Shown: positions 25,864 to 35,063, numbered from the stretch's first letter. The stretch is DNA of 64,000 bases from Ancylobacter tetraedralis (GCF_014195655.1 NZ_JACICD010000002.1:558001-622000), one strand, 5' to 3'. The notes: generated by a model not told the origin, from the letters alone. Translations and numbers: made by a program.

Positions 25864-28800
25864 CCCCCGCGCGCCGGCGCATCCGCTCACCGAGGCGCAG
25901 GCGGGCCTGTGGTACGCCCAGCGGCTGGACCCCGCCAACCCGCTGTTCAACACCGGCCAATCCATCGAGTTCACCGGCCCGCTCGACCGCGACGCCTTCG
26001 CGGCGGCACTGGCGCAGGCGGTGACGGAAGCCGACGCGCTGGCGCTGCGGCTGGTGGATGACCCCGCCGGCCCCTATCAGGTCGTTGACCCGGCCAGCCG
26101 GCCGATGCTGGAAGTCATCGACCTGTCGGGTGAGGTCGATCCGCCGGCGGCGGCGCAGGCGGCCATCTCCCGCGACATGGCGACGCCGGTCGACCCGACG
26201 CGCGACAGGCTCGCCGCCGAGCGACTCTTCGTGCTCGGGCCGCAGCATCACATCTGGCAGCAGCGCATCCATCATCTGGCCATTGACGGCTATGGGATGA
26301 TCCTCCTCACGCAGCGCGTCGCCGAGCTTTACACGGCGCGGCTGCGCGCCCGCACGCCGGGCGCCCCAGCCCCCGGCATCGCCGCGGCATTCGTGGAGGA
26401 TGCGACCTATCGCGCCTCCGACCGGCGGGCGAAGGACGGCGCCTATTGGCGCGCGCGGTTCGCCGACCGACCGGAGGCGGCAAGCCTCACCGCCGGCGTC
26501 CCGGCGAGCGCTCACGCCTTCCACCGCCACGTCGTGGAGATCGATGCCGAGGCCTTCGCCCGGCTGCGCGCGCGGGCCGAGCGCACCTCCATCCCCTGGC
26601 CGGACATCGTCACGGCGCTCAGCGCGGCCTATGTGCAGCGCCATACCCAGACCCCCGAGGTGATTGTCGGCGTGCCGTTCATGGCGCGGCTCGGCAGCGC
26701 GGCGGCGCGGGTGCCGGCCATGCTGATGAACGTGCTGGCGTTACGCGTCACCGTCCCATCCGGCGTGCCGCTCGACGACTTCCTCGATGCGGTGGCCGGG
26801 AGCCTCGTGCGCGCCCGCCGGCACGGGCGCTACCGTTCCGAGCAGCTGCGCCGCGACCTCCGGCTGGTGGGAGGCAACCGCCGGCTGCACGGGCCGCTGA
26901 TCAACCTGCTGCCCTTCGACGAGACGCCTCGCTTCGAGGGGCTGACCAGCCGGCTGGACGTGCTCTCCACCGGGCCGGTGGAGGACATTACCTTCGCCTT
27001 TCGCCTACATGGGGCGGACGGGCTGCGGCTGGAGGTCGACGCCAATCCGGCGCTGTACGATATCGCCGCCGTCGAGGCGCATGCGCGGCGGTTGGCGCAC
27101 TTCATCGCGGCGGCGAGCGCGGCGGCGCGGCTCGATGACGTGCCCACCGCCACGCCCGCCGAGGCCGAACGCCATCTCGTCAACCTCAACGCCACCGACC
27201 ACCCCGTGCCCGACACGACGCTGGCGGCGCTGATCGGCGAGGGGCTGGTCGCCACGCCCGACGCGCCGGCGCTACGCTTCGGCGGCACGACGCTGGATTA
27301 TGCCGGCCTTGAGGCGCGCAGCCGCGCGCTGGCCGAGCAGCTGGTGGCGGCTGGAATCGGCGCGGATGAGCGCGTCGTGGTGGCGCTGCCGCGCTCTTTC
27401 GAGCTGGTGGTGGCGCTCATCGCCGTGCTGCGGGCCGGGGCGGCCTATCTGCCGCTGGACCTCGCCCAGCCGGACGCGCGGCTCTCCCGCATCCTCGCCT
27501 CGGCGACGCCGCGCTTCGTGCTGGCGCGCGCGCAGGATGCGCATCGCTTCACGGGCAAGGCCGAGGTGCTGGCGCCGGAGGACTGGCGGACGGTGCCGGT
27601 GGGCGAGCCTCTGCCCGTGCCCCGGCCCGAGGATGCGGCCTATGTGATCTACACCTCGGGCTCCACCGGCGAGCCGAAGGGCGTCGTCATCGAGCACCGG
27701 GCCATCGTCAATCGCCTCCTGTGGATGCGCGCGCATTACGGATTCGGGCCGCGGGATCGCATCCTGCAGAAGACGCCAGCGACCTTCGACGTCTCGGTGT
27801 GGGAGTTCTTCCTGCCCTTCCTCGCGGGGGCCTGCCTCGTCATCGCCCCGCCGGAGGCCCATCGCGACCCGCAGGAGCTGGCGCGGATCCTCCGCGAGGA
27901 GACGATCACCACGGCGCATTTCGTGCCCTCGATGCTCGCCGCCTTCCTCGCCGAGCCGAGTGCGCAGGGCCTTGTCCTGGCCCGTGTCTTCTGCTCGGGC
28001 GAGGAATTGCCGGCGGACCTGCGCGACCGCTTCCACCGCACGCTCAAGGCCGAGCTGCACAATCTCTACGGGCCGACCGAGGCGGCGGTGGATGTGAGCT
28101 TCTGGCCGGCCGGGCCGGAGGACCGCAGCACGCCGGTGCCGATCGGCTTTCCCGTGTGGAACACGCGGCTCTATGTGCTGGATGAGGCCGGGCGCCCGCA
28201 GCCGCCGGATGTGCCGGGCCATCTCTTTCTCGGCGGGGTGCAGCTGGCGCGCGGCTATCTCGGCCGACCGGACCTCACCCGCGAGCGCTTCCGCCCCGAT
28301 CCCTTCCGGCCGGGCGAGCGGGTCTATGCCACGGGCGACCTCGCCCTGTGGCGGGCGGATGGGGCGGTGGTGTTCCTCGGCCGCTCGGATCACCAGATCA
28401 AGATCCGCGGCCTGCGGGTCGAACTCGGCGAGATCGAGGCGGCGGTCATGGCCTCCGGCCGCGTGCGGCAGGCCGGGATCGTCGCGCGCGAGGATCGCGG
28501 CACGAAGCGCATCGTCGCCTATCTGGTGCCTGCGCCGGGTCTTGAACCGGGTATGGACCTTGCCGCGCTCAAGGCCGATCTCGCGTCCCGGCTGCCGGAC
28601 TACATGGTGCCGGCCGCCTTCGTCGGGCTCGACGCACTGCCCGTGACCGCCAATGGCAAGCTCGACCGGGCGGCCCTGCCGGCCCCGGATTTCGCCGGCA
28701 CCGGCAGCCGGGCGCCGGACACGCCGACCGAAAGGCAACTCGCCGCGCTGTTCGCCGCGCAACTGGCGATCGATGGCCCGATCGCGGCGGAAGATGATTT

Positions 28801-29776
28801 CTTCGCGCTGGGCGGGGATTCGCTGCACGCCGTCGCGCTGCTGCTGCAGGTGCGCGAGCGCTGGGGCCGCGATCCCGGCCTCGGCGCGCTGTTCGCCCAG
28901 TCGACCGTGGAGGGCTTCGCCCGGCTGATCGAGGCCGAGGGCGACGTGGATGCCGGGCTCGGGCCGCTGGTGACGCTGGCACAGGGCGATCCCGGCCGGC
29001 CGCCGCTCTTCGTCATCCATCCCGCCGGCGGCCTGTCCTGGTGCTATGGCCGGCTGGCCCGCGCGCTCACCCCCCGCCGCACGGTCTACGGGCTGCAGGC
29101 ACCGGCGCTGGCGGCGGGCGTCGCGACGCCGGAAAGCCTGGAGGCGCTGGCACGCGATTATGTGGCGCGCATCCGCCGGCTGCAGCCGCGCGGGCCCTGT
29201 CATCTGCTCGGCTGGTCGGTCGGCGGCATCCTCGCGCAGGCGATGGCGGTGAGGCTGCGCGAGGACGCGGCGGAGGTCGGGGTGGTGGCGCTTCTGGATT
29301 CCTACCCCTGCGATGTGTGGCGCGGCGAGCCGGACCCGGGCGAGGATGGCGCGGTCAAGGCGCTTCTCGCCATTGCCGGGCACGACCCGGACCGGTTGCC
29401 GGCGCTGGCGTTGAACCGCGCCGCGGTGCGGGCCTTCCTGCGCGCCACCGATAGCCCGCTCGGCCGGCTGCCCGAGGCCGCGCTGGACGGCGTGGTGCGG
29501 GTGGTGGCTGGCAACAACGCGCTGGTGCGCGGGCATTTTCACCGCCGCTATGACGGCGTCCTCACCCATTTCCGCGCCGCGCTGGATCATCAGGGGCGCG
29601 ACCTGTCGCCCGAACTCTGGGCGCCGTATGCGGCGCAGATCGATGTCATCGACGTGCCGAGCCTGCACGCCCACCTCACCGGCCCGGAGGCGACCGCGCG
29701 TGTCGCTCCGGTGTTGGCACGGGCGCTGGCGCAGGCCGATAGCAGGGAGAAGGTTGCATGCGCGACAGCGGTCTGA
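25847..29776 (+). CDS. entF: EntF-like nonribosomal peptide synthetase (C-A-PCP-TE), serine-activating
   Basis: About 1309 residues from GTG 25847 (AGGCGG 6 nt upstream); GTG 25844, GTG 25856 and TTG 25802 are alternatives. The order is the same as EntF. A condensation domain has HHLAIDGYG (about 143). An adenylation domain has YTSGSTGEPKG (about 602). A carrier domain has FFALGGDSLHAV (about 989), and a thioesterase has GWSVGG (about 1122). Aligning the A-domain pocket with EntF by eye gives D-V-W-H-F-S-L-V-D-K, the serine code. It should join DHB to Ser and oligomerise or cyclise the product as in enterobactin. The next gene overlaps by 19 nt. Confidence 0.94.
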   Translation: MHPVSDPRAPAHPLTEAQAGLWYAQRLDPANPLFNTGQSIEFTGPLDRDAFAAALAQAVTEADALALRLVDDPAGPYQVVDPASRPMLEVIDLSGEVDPPAAAQAAISRDMATPVDPTRDRLAAERLFVLGPQHHIWQQRIHHLAIDGYGMILLTQRVAELYTARLRARTPGAPAPGIAAAFVEDATYRASDRRAKDGAYWRARFADRPEAASLTAGVPASAHAFHRHVVEIDAEAFARLRARAERTSIPWPDIVTALSAAYVQRHTQTPEVIVGVPFMARLGSAAARVPAMLMNVLALRVTVPSGVPLDDFLDAVAGSLVRARRHGRYRSEQLRRDLRLVGGNRRLHGPLINLLPFDETPRFEGLTSRLDVLSTGPVEDITFAFRLHGADGLRLEVDANPALYDIAAVEAHARRLAHFIAAASAAARLDDVPTATPAEAERHLVNLNATDHPVPDTTLAALIGEGLVATPDAPALRFGGTTLDYAGLEARSRALAEQLVAAGIGADERVVVALPRSFELVVALIAVLRAGAAYLPLDLAQPDARLSRILASATPRFVLARAQDAHRFTGKAEVLAPEDWRTVPVGEPLPVPRPEDAAYVIYTSGSTGEPKGVVIEHRAIVNRLLWMRAHYGFGPRDRILQKTPATFDVSVWEFFLPFLAGACLVIAPPEAHRDPQELARILREETITTAHFVPSMLAAFLAEPSAQGLVLARVFCSGEELPADLRDRFHRTLKAELHNLYGPTEAAVDVSFWPAGPEDRSTPVPIGFPVWNTRLYVLDEAGRPQPPDVPGHLFLGGVQLARGYLGRPDLTRERFRPDPFRPGERVYATGDLALWRADGAVVFLGRSDHQIKIRGLRVELGEIEAAVMASGRVRQAGIVAREDRGTKRIVAYLVPAPGLEPGMDLAALKADLASRLPDYMVPAAFVGLDALPVTANGKLDRAALPAPDFAGTGSRAPDTPTERQLAALFAAQLAIDGPIAAEDDFFALGGDSLHAVALLLQVRERWGRDPGLGALFAQSTVEGFARLIEAEGDVDAGLGPLVTLAQGDPGRPPLFVIHPAGGLSWCYGRLARALTPRRTVYGLQAPALAAGVATPESLEALARDYVARIRRLQPRGPCHLLGWSVGGILAQAMAVRLREDAAEVGVVALLDSYPCDVWRGEPDPGEDGAVKALLAIAGHDPDRLPALALNRAAVRAFLRATDSPLGRLPEAALDGVVRVVAGNNALVRGHFHRRYDGVLTHFRAALDHQGRDLSPELWAPYAAQIDVIDVPSLHAHLTGPEATARVAPVLARALAQADSREKVACATAV

Positions 29777-30534
29777 GCGGCAAGGTCGCCCTCGTCACCG
29801 GCGCGGCCGGCGGCATCGGTGCCGCCGTGGTGCGCCGTCTGGTGGAAGAGGGCGCGCGCGTGGTCGCCACCGATGTGGAGGCCGAGCCCCTGCAGGCGCT
29901 GGCCGACACGCTGGGTGCGGCCGCCGTTCCCGCCTGCCTCGATGTGCGCTCCACGGCCGAGGTCGACGCCCTTGTGGCGTGGGTCGAGCGGGAGATCGGC
30001 CCCATCGACCTTCTCGCCAATGTCGCGGGCGTGCTGTCCCATGAGCCGGTGACGAGTCTGTCCGATGCCGAATGGGAGCGGGTGTTCGACATCAACGCCG
30101 CCGGCGTATTCCGCCTCTCGCGGGCGCTGGCGCGGGTGATGCAGCCGCGCCGGCGCGGCGCCATCGTCACCGTGTCCTCCAACGCCGCCGGCATTCCGCG
30201 CCACGCCATGGCGGCCTATGCCGCCTCCAAGGCGGCGGCGACCATGTTCACCCGCTGCCTCGGTCTGGAACTGGCGCCGCATGGCATACGCTGCAACATC
30301 GTCGCGCCGGGCTCCACGCTCACGCCGATGCAGACCGGCATGTGGGCCGACGGCAACGGCGCCGCGCGGGTGATTGCCGGCTCGCCGGAAACCTTCAAGG
30401 CGGGTATCCCGCTCGCCAAGCTGGCGACGCCGGAAGATGTGGCCGATGCCGTGCTGTTCCTGCTCTCGGAGCGGGCCGGCCACATCACCATGGCCGACCT
30501 CTATGTCGATGGCGGCGCGACGATGCGCGGGTGA
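29758..30534 (+). CDS. entA: 2,3-dihydro-2,3-dihydroxybenzoate dehydrogenase
   Basis: NAD-dependent oxidation of 2,3-dihydro-DHB to 2,3-DHB. The 258-residue classical SDR has [44 protein letters not shown], the catalytic Ser as [10 protein letters not shown] and the catalytic YxxxK as [22 protein letters not shown], a typical EntA segment, is also present. The ATG has AGAAGG upstream, within the synthetase 3' end, so translation is coupled. It is the last gene of the operon. Confidence 0.95.
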   Translation: MRDSGLSGKVALVTGAAGGIGAAVVRRLVEEGARVVATDVEAEPLQALADTLGAAAVPACLDVRSTAEVDALVAWVEREIGPIDLLANVAGVLSHEPVTSLSDAEWERVFDINAAGVFRLSRALARVMQPRRRGAIVTVSSNAAGIPRHAMAAYAASKAAATMFTRCLGLELAPHGIRCNIVAPGSTLTPMQTGMWADGNGAARVIAGSPETFKAGIPLAKLATPEDVADAVLFLLSERAGHITMADLYVDGGATMRG

Positions 30535-30535
30535 G

Positions 30536-30570
30536 GGGGCTAAAAACCCCTTCTCCCTGTCGGGGAGAGG
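30536..30570. terminator. Paired hairpins between convergent siderophore genes
   Basis: Directly after the entA stop GGGG-CTAAAAA-CCCC can fold. It is followed by TTCTCCC and GGGGAGAG around a small loop. The segment lies between convergent entA and the ABC ATPase gene and is likely a two-way terminator. The TTCTCCC/GGGAGA core also resembles a widespread intergenic repeat of rhizobial relatives. Confidence 0.5.
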
Positions 30571-30590
30571 GGGGAGGGTTCTTTCCGGCC

Positions 30591-31385
30591 TCACACCGCG
30601 CGGTCGACGATGACCTGCAGGAACCCGCGCGCGCAGCGCTCGACGCGCGCCTCCACACGATAGACGCGGGCCAGCGTTTCCGGGGTGATCGCCTCCCCCG
30701 GCGAGCCATCGGCGGCGATGCGGCCCTGCTCCAGCACGACGATGCGGCGGGCGAAGCGGGCCGCCTGGGCGATGTCGTGCAGCACGATGACGACGATGAT
30801 GGAGCGCTCGCGCGCCAGTTCTTCCACCAGCTGCATCACCCGCATCTGGTGGTGGATGTCGAGCGCGCTGGTCGGCTCGTCCAGCAGCAGCACGGTCGGC
30901 TCGCGCACGATGGACTGGGCGAGGCTGGCGAGCTGGCGCTGGCCGCCGGAAAGCTCGTCCAGCCCGCGCATGGCGAGATCGCCGATGCCGAGCCGCTCCA
31001 ATGTGCGCAGCGCGCGCGCCTGAGCTTCACCCGAGGACAGGCCGCCCCCGGACAGCCCCCCCTCGCGCGAGGACATCAGCGCGGACAGCGTCGCCTCGAA
31101 CACGGTGAGTGCCACGCGTTGCGGCAGCGCCTGCGGCATGTAGGTGACAAAGCGCGCATGGCCGGCAATGGTGAGCCGGGTCAGCTCGACATCGTCGAGG
31201 CGGATCGAGCCCGTCGCCGGCACCAGCCCGGCCAGCGCGCGCAGCAGCGTGGTCTTGCCGGCGCCATTGGGGCCGATCAGCGCGGTGACGCTGCCGCCCG
31301 TGAGCGCCGGCACGGACAGGTTCTCGAGGATGGCGCGCCGGCCATAGAAGACCGACAGCCCCGCGATGGTGAGCGCCGGCGCCAT
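30591..31385 (-). CDS. Iron-siderophore ABC transporter ATP-binding protein
   Basis: A 264-residue FepC/FecE-type ATPase. Walker A is GPNGAGKTT, the signature is LSGGQRQL, and Walker B is VLLLDEPTSALD, with the switch His in VIVLHDIAQAARF. Start ATG 31385 overlaps the permease stop as ATGA, so the two are translationally coupled. It energises uptake by the permease encoded just upstream. It faces the biosynthesis operon tail to tail. Confidence 0.95.
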   Translation of the reverse strand: MAPALTIAGLSVFYGRRAILENLSVPALTGGSVTALIGPNGAGKTTLLRALAGLVPATGSIRLDDVELTRLTIAGHARFVTYMPQALPQRVALTVFEATLSALMSSREGGLSGGGLSSGEAQARALRTLERLGIGDLAMRGLDELSGGQRQLASLAQSIVREPTVLLLDEPTSALDIHHQMRVMQLVEELARERSIIVVIVLHDIAQAARFARRIVVLEQGRIAADGSPGEAITPETLARVYRVEARVERCARGFLQVIVDRAV

Positions 31386-32440
31386 CACAGCCGCTCCCGC
31401 CGGGTGAAGATGAGCGCCATGAAGAAGGGCACGCCGATCAGCGCCGTGACGATGCCGACCGGCAGCAGCGCGCCGGGAACCAGCGTCTTCGAGGCCACCG
31501 AGGCGAGCGACATGATGGCCGCTCCCGCCAGCATGCTCGCCGGCAGGAAGAAGCGGTGGTCCTCGCCCACCAGCATCCGCGCGATGTGCGGGGCGACCAG
31601 CCCGATGAAGCCGATCGTGCCGACAAAGGCGACCGAGGTCGCCGCCAGCAGGCTGACGCGCAGCAGCGAGAAGAAGCGCAGCCGTGCCACCGAGATGCCG
31701 AAGGAGCGGGCGCGGTCCTCGCCCAGGCGCAGCGCGGTCATGCGCCAGGAGGCGTGGAGCGCGAAAGGCGTGGTCAGCGCCGTCACCAGCGCCAGCACGC
31801 CGAGCTTCTGCCAGGTGGCCCGCGACAGGCTGCCCATGCTCCAGAACACCAGTTGCTGCAACGCCTCCTGGCTGGCGACGAACTGGATCAGCGCCACCAG
31901 CGCGTTGAAGGTGAAGACCAGCGCGATGCCGAACAGCACCAGCGTTTCCACCCCCGTGCCGCGCAGGCCGGCCAGCGCCTGCAGCAGCAGCACCGAGCCG
32001 AAGGCGAAGAGGAAGGCGAAGGCCGGCAGGTTCCAGCCCGCCGGGATGAACGGCAGGCTGGCGCCGAGCACCAGCGCCAGCGCGGCGCCGAACGAGGCGG
32101 CGGAGGAGACGCCCAGCGTGAAGGGACTGGCCAGCGGGTTGTTGAGGATGGTCTGCATTTCCGCGCCGGCCAGCGCCAGCGCGGCGCCTACCAGAACCGC
32201 CATCAGCGCATAGGGCAGGCGCACGTCCCAGATGATGACGCGCCCCGGCCCATCGAGGCCGGCAGGGTTCAGAATGCCAGTGATCACGTCGTTGAGCGGC
32301 AGGTTGGACGGGCCGGTGGCGATGTCGAACAGCAGCGCCACCAGCATGAGCGCGCCGAGCCCGAGAAGGATGGCGACGCGCCGGCGCAGCCGGTGCGCAT
32401 AGGCGGGCAGCGTGGCCGTGCGGGGCGAGGGTCCGGTCAT
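31385..32440 (-). CDS. FecCD-type iron-siderophore permease
   Basis: From ATG 32440 (GGAGACAGG directly upstream) the protein is 351 residues, the usual FecCD length. An upstream open frame to 32596 would add a non-hydrophobic tail. About ten membrane helices are visible. The family segments RLPYALMAVLVGAALALAG, LASPFTLGVSSAASFG, LRLGEDRARSFGIS, IGFIGLVAPHIARM and VPGALLPVGIVTALIGVPFF are present. FepD and FepG form a heterodimer in E. coli. Here only one permease is present, so it probably acts as a homodimer or pairs with a distant gene product. Confidence 0.93.
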   Translation of the reverse strand: MTGPSPRTATLPAYAHRLRRRVAILLGLGALMLVALLFDIATGPSNLPLNDVITGILNPAGLDGPGRVIIWDVRLPYALMAVLVGAALALAGAEMQTILNNPLASPFTLGVSSAASFGAALALVLGASLPFIPAGWNLPAFAFLFAFGSVLLLQALAGLRGTGVETLVLFGIALVFTFNALVALIQFVASQEALQQLVFWSMGSLSRATWQKLGVLALVTALTTPFALHASWRMTALRLGEDRARSFGISVARLRFFSLLRVSLLAATSVAFVGTIGFIGLVAPHIARMLVGEDHRFFLPASMLAGAAIMSLASVASKTLVPGALLPVGIVTALIGVPFFMALIFTRRERL

Positions 32441-32549
32441 CCTGTCTCCGGCGCCTCCGCCCGGCAGACACGGGGCGGCAGGCGGTGCCGGAGGGTTCTG
32501 CATGAGCGGCCCGTATGGGTCAAGTTCTTGATAGAAAAGGACATTCCTT

Positions 32550-32565
32550 AGAATCATTTCATTCT
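32550..32565. promoter_or_regulatory. Small inverted repeat AGAAT-N6-ATTCT in the divergent promoter region
   Basis: The 196-nt gap between the leftward permease and rightward esterase contains an AT-rich island (about 32517-32566) with this 5-bp inverted repeat. Such a position suits an iron-responsive operator controlling both transcripts. The match to known boxes is weak, so the assignment is tentative. Confidence 0.3.
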
Positions 32566-32636
32566 GCCCCGATGCGGCTTGCGCCGTCCACGGCATGGGC
32601 TAGAGCTTGCTCGTCAGGTTCGCCGCGGGAGCGCCC

Positions 32637-33551
32637 ATGTCCACCATGATATCGGCCACGTCGCCCGTCCTTCTGCCCGACACTGAGGCGTTCGACCTTG
32701 CGCCCGCGTCGCATGGCGCGGGCGGTGCGGCGCGGGGGTGGCGCATCTTCCGCTCCATCCCGCGCGGGCCGGCGCCGGAAGACGGCTTCCCCGTCATCTA
32801 CATGCTGGATGCCAATGCCGGCTTCGCCAGCTTCCACGAGGCGATGGCCCGCGCGGCGCGGCGCCCGTCCGCCACCGGCGTGAGCGAGGCGGTGATTGTC
32901 GGTATCGGCTATCGCGAGGGCGAGGATATCCGCACCCGCCGCGCCTTCGATTTCACCGCCGGGCCGAGCCGTGAGGCCGCGCCGGCCCACCCGGAAAGGG
33001 CATCGCTGCACGGCGGGCGCGACGCGTTCCTTGGCTTCATCGAGACGACGCTGAAACCTGCCATCGCCGCGCGCGTTGCCGTCGATCCCGCCCGCCAGAC
33101 GCTGTTCGGTCATTCGCTGGCCGGCTGGTTCACGCTGGACGTCATGACGCGCGTCCCCGCCGCCTTCGCCGCCTATGTCGCGGTCAGCCCGTCCATCTGG
33201 TGGGACGAGGCGCGGCTGATGGAGGGCCTTGCGGGGATGGAGGGCCTCGCGAGGACAAAGGGCCCGCCGCCGCGGCTTGCGCTGATGGTGGGCGAGTGGG
33301 AAGAGGCGCTCGCCCCCTGGCAGGCGGACCGTCCGGAGGCCGCCGAGATGGCGGCGCGGCGGGCGCAGCGCGCGATGGTCGCCCGCGCCCGCGCCTTCGC
33401 CGCACAGGCTGCCGTGACACTCGGCCCGGCCGCGCGGGTGCGGTTCGACCGGATGGCCGGCGAGGACCACGCCTCGATCCTGCCGGCCGCCATGACGCGA
33501 GCGCTGCGCTTCGCGCTGGAGCAGGGGCACGGGCGAGCCGCCTTTCCCTAG
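32637..33551 (+). CDS. Alpha/beta-hydrolase, IroE/Fes-like siderophore esterase
   Basis: A 304-residue hydrolase from ATG 32637 (GGGAG upstream); an earlier start at 32607 is less likely. The nucleophile is in GHSLAGWFTL and the SPSIWWDEARL segment is typical of the IroE/Fes/BesA esterase group. The catalytic His is likely in GEDHASILP. FPVIYMLDANAGFASF also fits. There is no clear signal peptide, so it may act in the cytoplasm on imported ferric siderophore, as Fes does. Hydrolysis of seryl-ester bonds would release iron and fits the predicted DHB-Ser product. Confidence 0.83.
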   Translation: MSTMISATSPVLLPDTEAFDLAPASHGAGGAARGWRIFRSIPRGPAPEDGFPVIYMLDANAGFASFHEAMARAARRPSATGVSEAVIVGIGYREGEDIRTRRAFDFTAGPSREAAPAHPERASLHGGRDAFLGFIETTLKPAIAARVAVDPARQTLFGHSLAGWFTLDVMTRVPAAFAAYVAVSPSIWWDEARLMEGLAGMEGLARTKGPPPRLALMVGEWEEALAPWQADRPEAAEMAARRAQRAMVARARAFAAQAAVTLGPAARVRFDRMAGEDHASILPAAMTRALRFALEQGHGRAAFP

Positions 33552-33725
33552 CGGGACCTGCTGCCGACGTGATCGGGTTCGGGGCGAGGTGACTTGCGTC
33601 GGGTGGCGGCGGGGGTAGTTATGGAGCGCTTTCGAGCGGCGCGGATTGCGGTTCGCCCGCCGGGAACGCGCCGCTGAAGATGGCTGGAGCGCCTCTCGCG
33701 AGGGACTCTGGCGCCACCGCTGCCA

Positions 33726-34262
33726 ATGGATTGCACCATGACCGCTGCTTCGCCCGTCACCTCCGCCGCCGCTTCCAAGCTGCGCAGCGTGCAGACCGCC
33801 GCCGCCCTTATCGTCGCGGTGGCCGGTGCCGGCACGCTGGCGGGAGCATGGTATTTCCAGCTTGTGGTGGGTCTGGCGCCATGCCCGCTCTGCCTGGAGC
33901 AGCGCATTCCCTATTATGTCGGCGTGCCGGTCGCGCTCATCGCCGTGATCTGCGCGCTGGGTGGGCGCGCGCCGCTCGCCCGCGTCGCGCTGGCGCTGGC
34001 CGGCACGCTGATGGCGGTGGCCGCCGCGCTGGCGGTCTATCATGCCGGTGTCGAATGGGGCCTGTGGGCGGGGCCGACCGCCTGCTCGGGCTCCGGGCCG
34101 GCGCTCTCCTCGGGCAATCTGCTCGAAAGCCTGCAGCAGGCACGGGTGGTGCGCTGCGACGAGGCGCCGTGGCGGCTTCTCGGCCTCTCGCTCGCCGGCT
34201 ACAACGCCCTCATCGCCAGCGCGCTGACCCTGGTCGCGTTCCGCGGCGCGGCGGCGCGGTAG
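33726..34262 (+). CDS. dsbB: Disulfide bond formation protein B
   Basis: Inner-membrane quinone reductase that reoxidises DsbA. The protein is 178 residues (ATG 33726; ATG 33738 also plausible) with four hydrophobic segments. Both redox pairs are present: CPLC (Cys53/Cys56) in the first periplasmic loop, and Cys120 and Cys144 in the second. No dsbA gene is nearby. It is probably monocistronic and faces the HNH gene, whose stop is 47 nt away. Confidence 0.92.
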   Translation: MDCTMTAASPVTSAAASKLRSVQTAAALIVAVAGAGTLAGAWYFQLVVGLAPCPLCLEQRIPYYVGVPVALIAVICALGGRAPLARVALALAGTLMAVAAALAVYHAGVEWGLWAGPTACSGSGPALSSGNLLESLQQARVVRCDEAPWRLLGLSLAGYNALIASALTLVAFRGAAAR

Positions 34263-34308
34263 GGGCCGCCGGAGAGACCGGGCAAGCCGGCGTTTCCGGG
34301 CGTCGGTC

Positions 34309-34866
34309 TCACGGATCCAGTTCGGTGTCCCAGTAGAGGTAGTCCACCCAGCTGTCATGGAGGTAGTTGGGCGGGAAGTGCCGTCCATTCTGGTGCAGGT
34401 CGAACACGGCGGGCTGATAAGGCTTCTGCCGCGGGATCATGCGTGCCTCGGCCGGCATCATGCTGCCCTTCTTCAGATTGCAGGGCGAGCAGGCGGCGAC
34501 GACGTTCTCCCAGGTGGTCTGCCCGCCGCGCGAGCGCGGGATGACGTGGTCGAAGGTCAGATCCTCGCGCGAATCGCAATACTGGCAGGTGAAGCGGTCG
34601 CGCAGGAACACGTTGAAGCGGGTGAAGGCGGGCTGGCGGGCCGGCCGGATGAAGGCCTTGAGCGACACCACGCTCGGCAGGCGCATCTGGAAGGTCGCGC
34701 TGGAGACCTGCCGCTCATAATATTCGACGATGTTCACGCGGTCGAGGAAGACCGCCTTGATCGCGTCCTGCCACGCCCAGACCGACAGCGGGTAATAGCT
34801 CAGCGGCCGATAATCGGCGTTGAGCACGAGGGCAGGCCAGGCACCCGGAGACAATGTCGCCGTCAA
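34309..34866 (-). CDS. HNH endonuclease, TTG start
   Basis: An HNH nuclease of the small alphaproteobacterial family whose proteins are about 185 residues. TTG 34866 gives 185 residues and has a good AGGGAG site 8 nt upstream. Starting further upstream would translate a large palindrome, which is unlikely. Core segments are PALVLNADYRPLSYYPLS, CQYCDSREDLTFDHVIPRS (zinc Cys pair and the HNH His), TTWENVVAACSPCNLKKG (second Cys pair). The substrate is unknown. These proteins occur as solitary housekeeping-like genes, not in obvious restriction systems. Confidence 0.88.
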   Translation of the reverse strand: MTATLSPGAWPALVLNADYRPLSYYPLSVWAWQDAIKAVFLDRVNIVEYYERQVSSATFQMRLPSVVSLKAFIRPARQPAFTRFNVFLRDRFTCQYCDSREDLTFDHVIPRSRGGQTTWENVVAACSPCNLKKGSMMPAEARMIPRQKPYQPAVFDLHQNGRHFPPNYLHDSWVDYLYWDTELDP

Positions 34867-34883
34867 CGCTCTCGCTCCCTGCC

Positions 34884-34928
34884 GGAGCCCTTTGCGATCG
34901 GGTGCGCCACCCGATCGCGAAGGGCTCC
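34884..34928. repeat. 45-nt near-perfect palindrome in the HNH leader
   Basis: Arms of 21 nt (GGAGCCCTTTGCGATCGGGTG and its complement, one mismatch) flank a CGC loop. It ends 3 nt from the ribosome binding site of the HNH gene. It could be an intergenic repetitive palindrome or a regulatory leader hairpin. Confidence 0.85.
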
Positions 34929-35035
34929 AGTTCCACGAACCGGAGCCTGATCTCATCGCACAAGCCAAGCGGCTCCTGCGGAACAGGCTCGTCGCCGGCA
35001 CGGGCAAGTCGGCACCGCGCGGCGCAGGGGGATAG

Positions 35036-35063
35036 TCTATATTTAGCGTGTCAATCTTGTGAA
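35036..35063 (-). promoter_or_regulatory. Candidate sigma-70-type promoter for the HNH gene
   Basis: On the minus strand TTCACA (35058-35063) and TATAGA (35036-35041) are separated by 16 bp in a short AT-rich patch. The predicted leader is about 160 nt and would contain the 45-nt palindrome. No experimental support. Confidence 0.4.

Noticed and set aside
27272..29674. 800-codon minus-strand frame over entF
   Set aside because: Antisense shadow of the synthetase; no recognisable domain.
34867..35007. N-terminal extension of the HNH protein to ATG 35007
   Set aside because: It would translate the 45-nt palindrome, adds residues unlike the family, and TTG 34866 has a proper ribosome binding site and gives the usual length.
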